NCBI RefSeq assembly: GCF_051962475.1 | Contig: NZ_JBQCCF010000011.1 | Coordinates: 1-23,230, forward strand | Reading direction: 5' to 3' | Source: Dyella_A sp051962475 | Lineage (GTDB): Bacteria; Pseudomonadota; Gammaproteobacteria; Xanthomonadales; Rhodanobacteraceae | DNA: 23,230 nucleotides | In this document: positions 23,056 to 23,230 of the stretch, in pieces | Layout of the letters: each line of letters opens with the position of its first letter | Numbering within the stretch: the stretch's first letter is position 1 | Notes under the pieces: model-generated | Seen by the model: only the letters and a program-made list of their open reading frames with translations | Database searches by the model: none | Told to the model about the DNA's origin: nothing | Position numbers and translations under genes: made by a program

Positions 23056-23230
23056 CAGGTTCCGGTCGCCGAAACAGAGCCACCGCGAACGTCGGCTCCC
23101 AGCGGGGCGTGAGCAAGTGCTCGCATGATTCATGCGGCCGTGGTGGAGGCCCCGCCCGGGGGCGGGCGTTGGCGGGGACGCGGGGTAGGAGGACAAGGCA
23201 CACCCCCCGGGGGGGGCCGACGGGGTGGGG
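23056..23230. other. right-end flank, no gene recognised; last ~80 bases look like a contig end
   Basis: No supportable gene is present after the REPIN. From about 23150 the sequence becomes dominated by G and C homopolymers (a C6 run followed by a G8 run near 23205, ending in GGGGTGGGG), with a GCCC/GGGC palindrome near 23147-23166. This looks more like low-quality or contig-end sequence than a functional element. Confidence 0.5.

Overview
The window is high-G+C DNA (except the first ~90 bases) with dense bacterial gene packing and no tRNA, rRNA, CRISPR array or insertion sequence that I can see. Gene content (hemP beside a short HemS/ChuX-like protein, pdxH-yjbQ, a D-glycerate 3-kinase-like kinase, aroKB) and paired palindromic REPs built on GAGCCCGCTCGCGGGC suggest a gammaproteobacterium of the Xanthomonadales/Lysobacterales, probably Rhodanobacteraceae or Xanthomonadaceae (inference, not proven by the sequence). 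The last ~80 bases are G/C homopolymer-rich and look like a contig end.

Region 1, about 126-16248, all on the minus strand and read right to left, is the main feature: a tripartite-type ABC export system. It has one periplasmic adaptor (14977-16248), one MacB/LolD-type ATPase without a membrane domain (14092-14817), and ten FtsX/MacB-type permeases in five consecutive A-B pairs. A-type permeases are 434-439 aa and end in a QLK-type tail; B-type are 401-417 aa and end in ATRS. Pairs 1-2 and pairs 3-5 form two sequence subgroups. A secreted ankyrin-repeat protein sits between pairs 3 and 4, REPINs separate ankyrin/pair 4 and pair 4/pair 5, and a solo REP closes the array. Upstream of the adaptor is a consensus-perfect sigma-54 promoter (TGGCACG-N4-TTGCT) with a cluster of TGTCC/GGACA repeats about 90-125 bp upstream of the predicted start. 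The array is therefore probably switched on by an NtrC-type activator not encoded in the window. The simplest model is that one ATPase dimer and one adaptor serve five alternative permease heterodimers.

Region 2, 16428-17330, is a small haem/iron module: hemP behind a sigma-70 promoter overlapped by a Fur-box-like sequence, then a 175-aa protein resembling one lobe of HemS/ChuX. No clear terminator separates it from the transporter operon.

Region 3, 17330-21298, holds housekeeping and accessory metabolism: a cobalamin-binding-type (BtuF-like) protein without a signal peptide, a YjbQ-family protein and pdxH (probably one minus-strand operon), a divergent D-glycerate 3-kinase-like kinase, a dodecin, and an atypical SDR/epimerase.

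Region 4, 21349-22979, is aroK-aroB on the plus strand with a 4-base overlap. The aroB stop codon is the first three bases of a REPIN.
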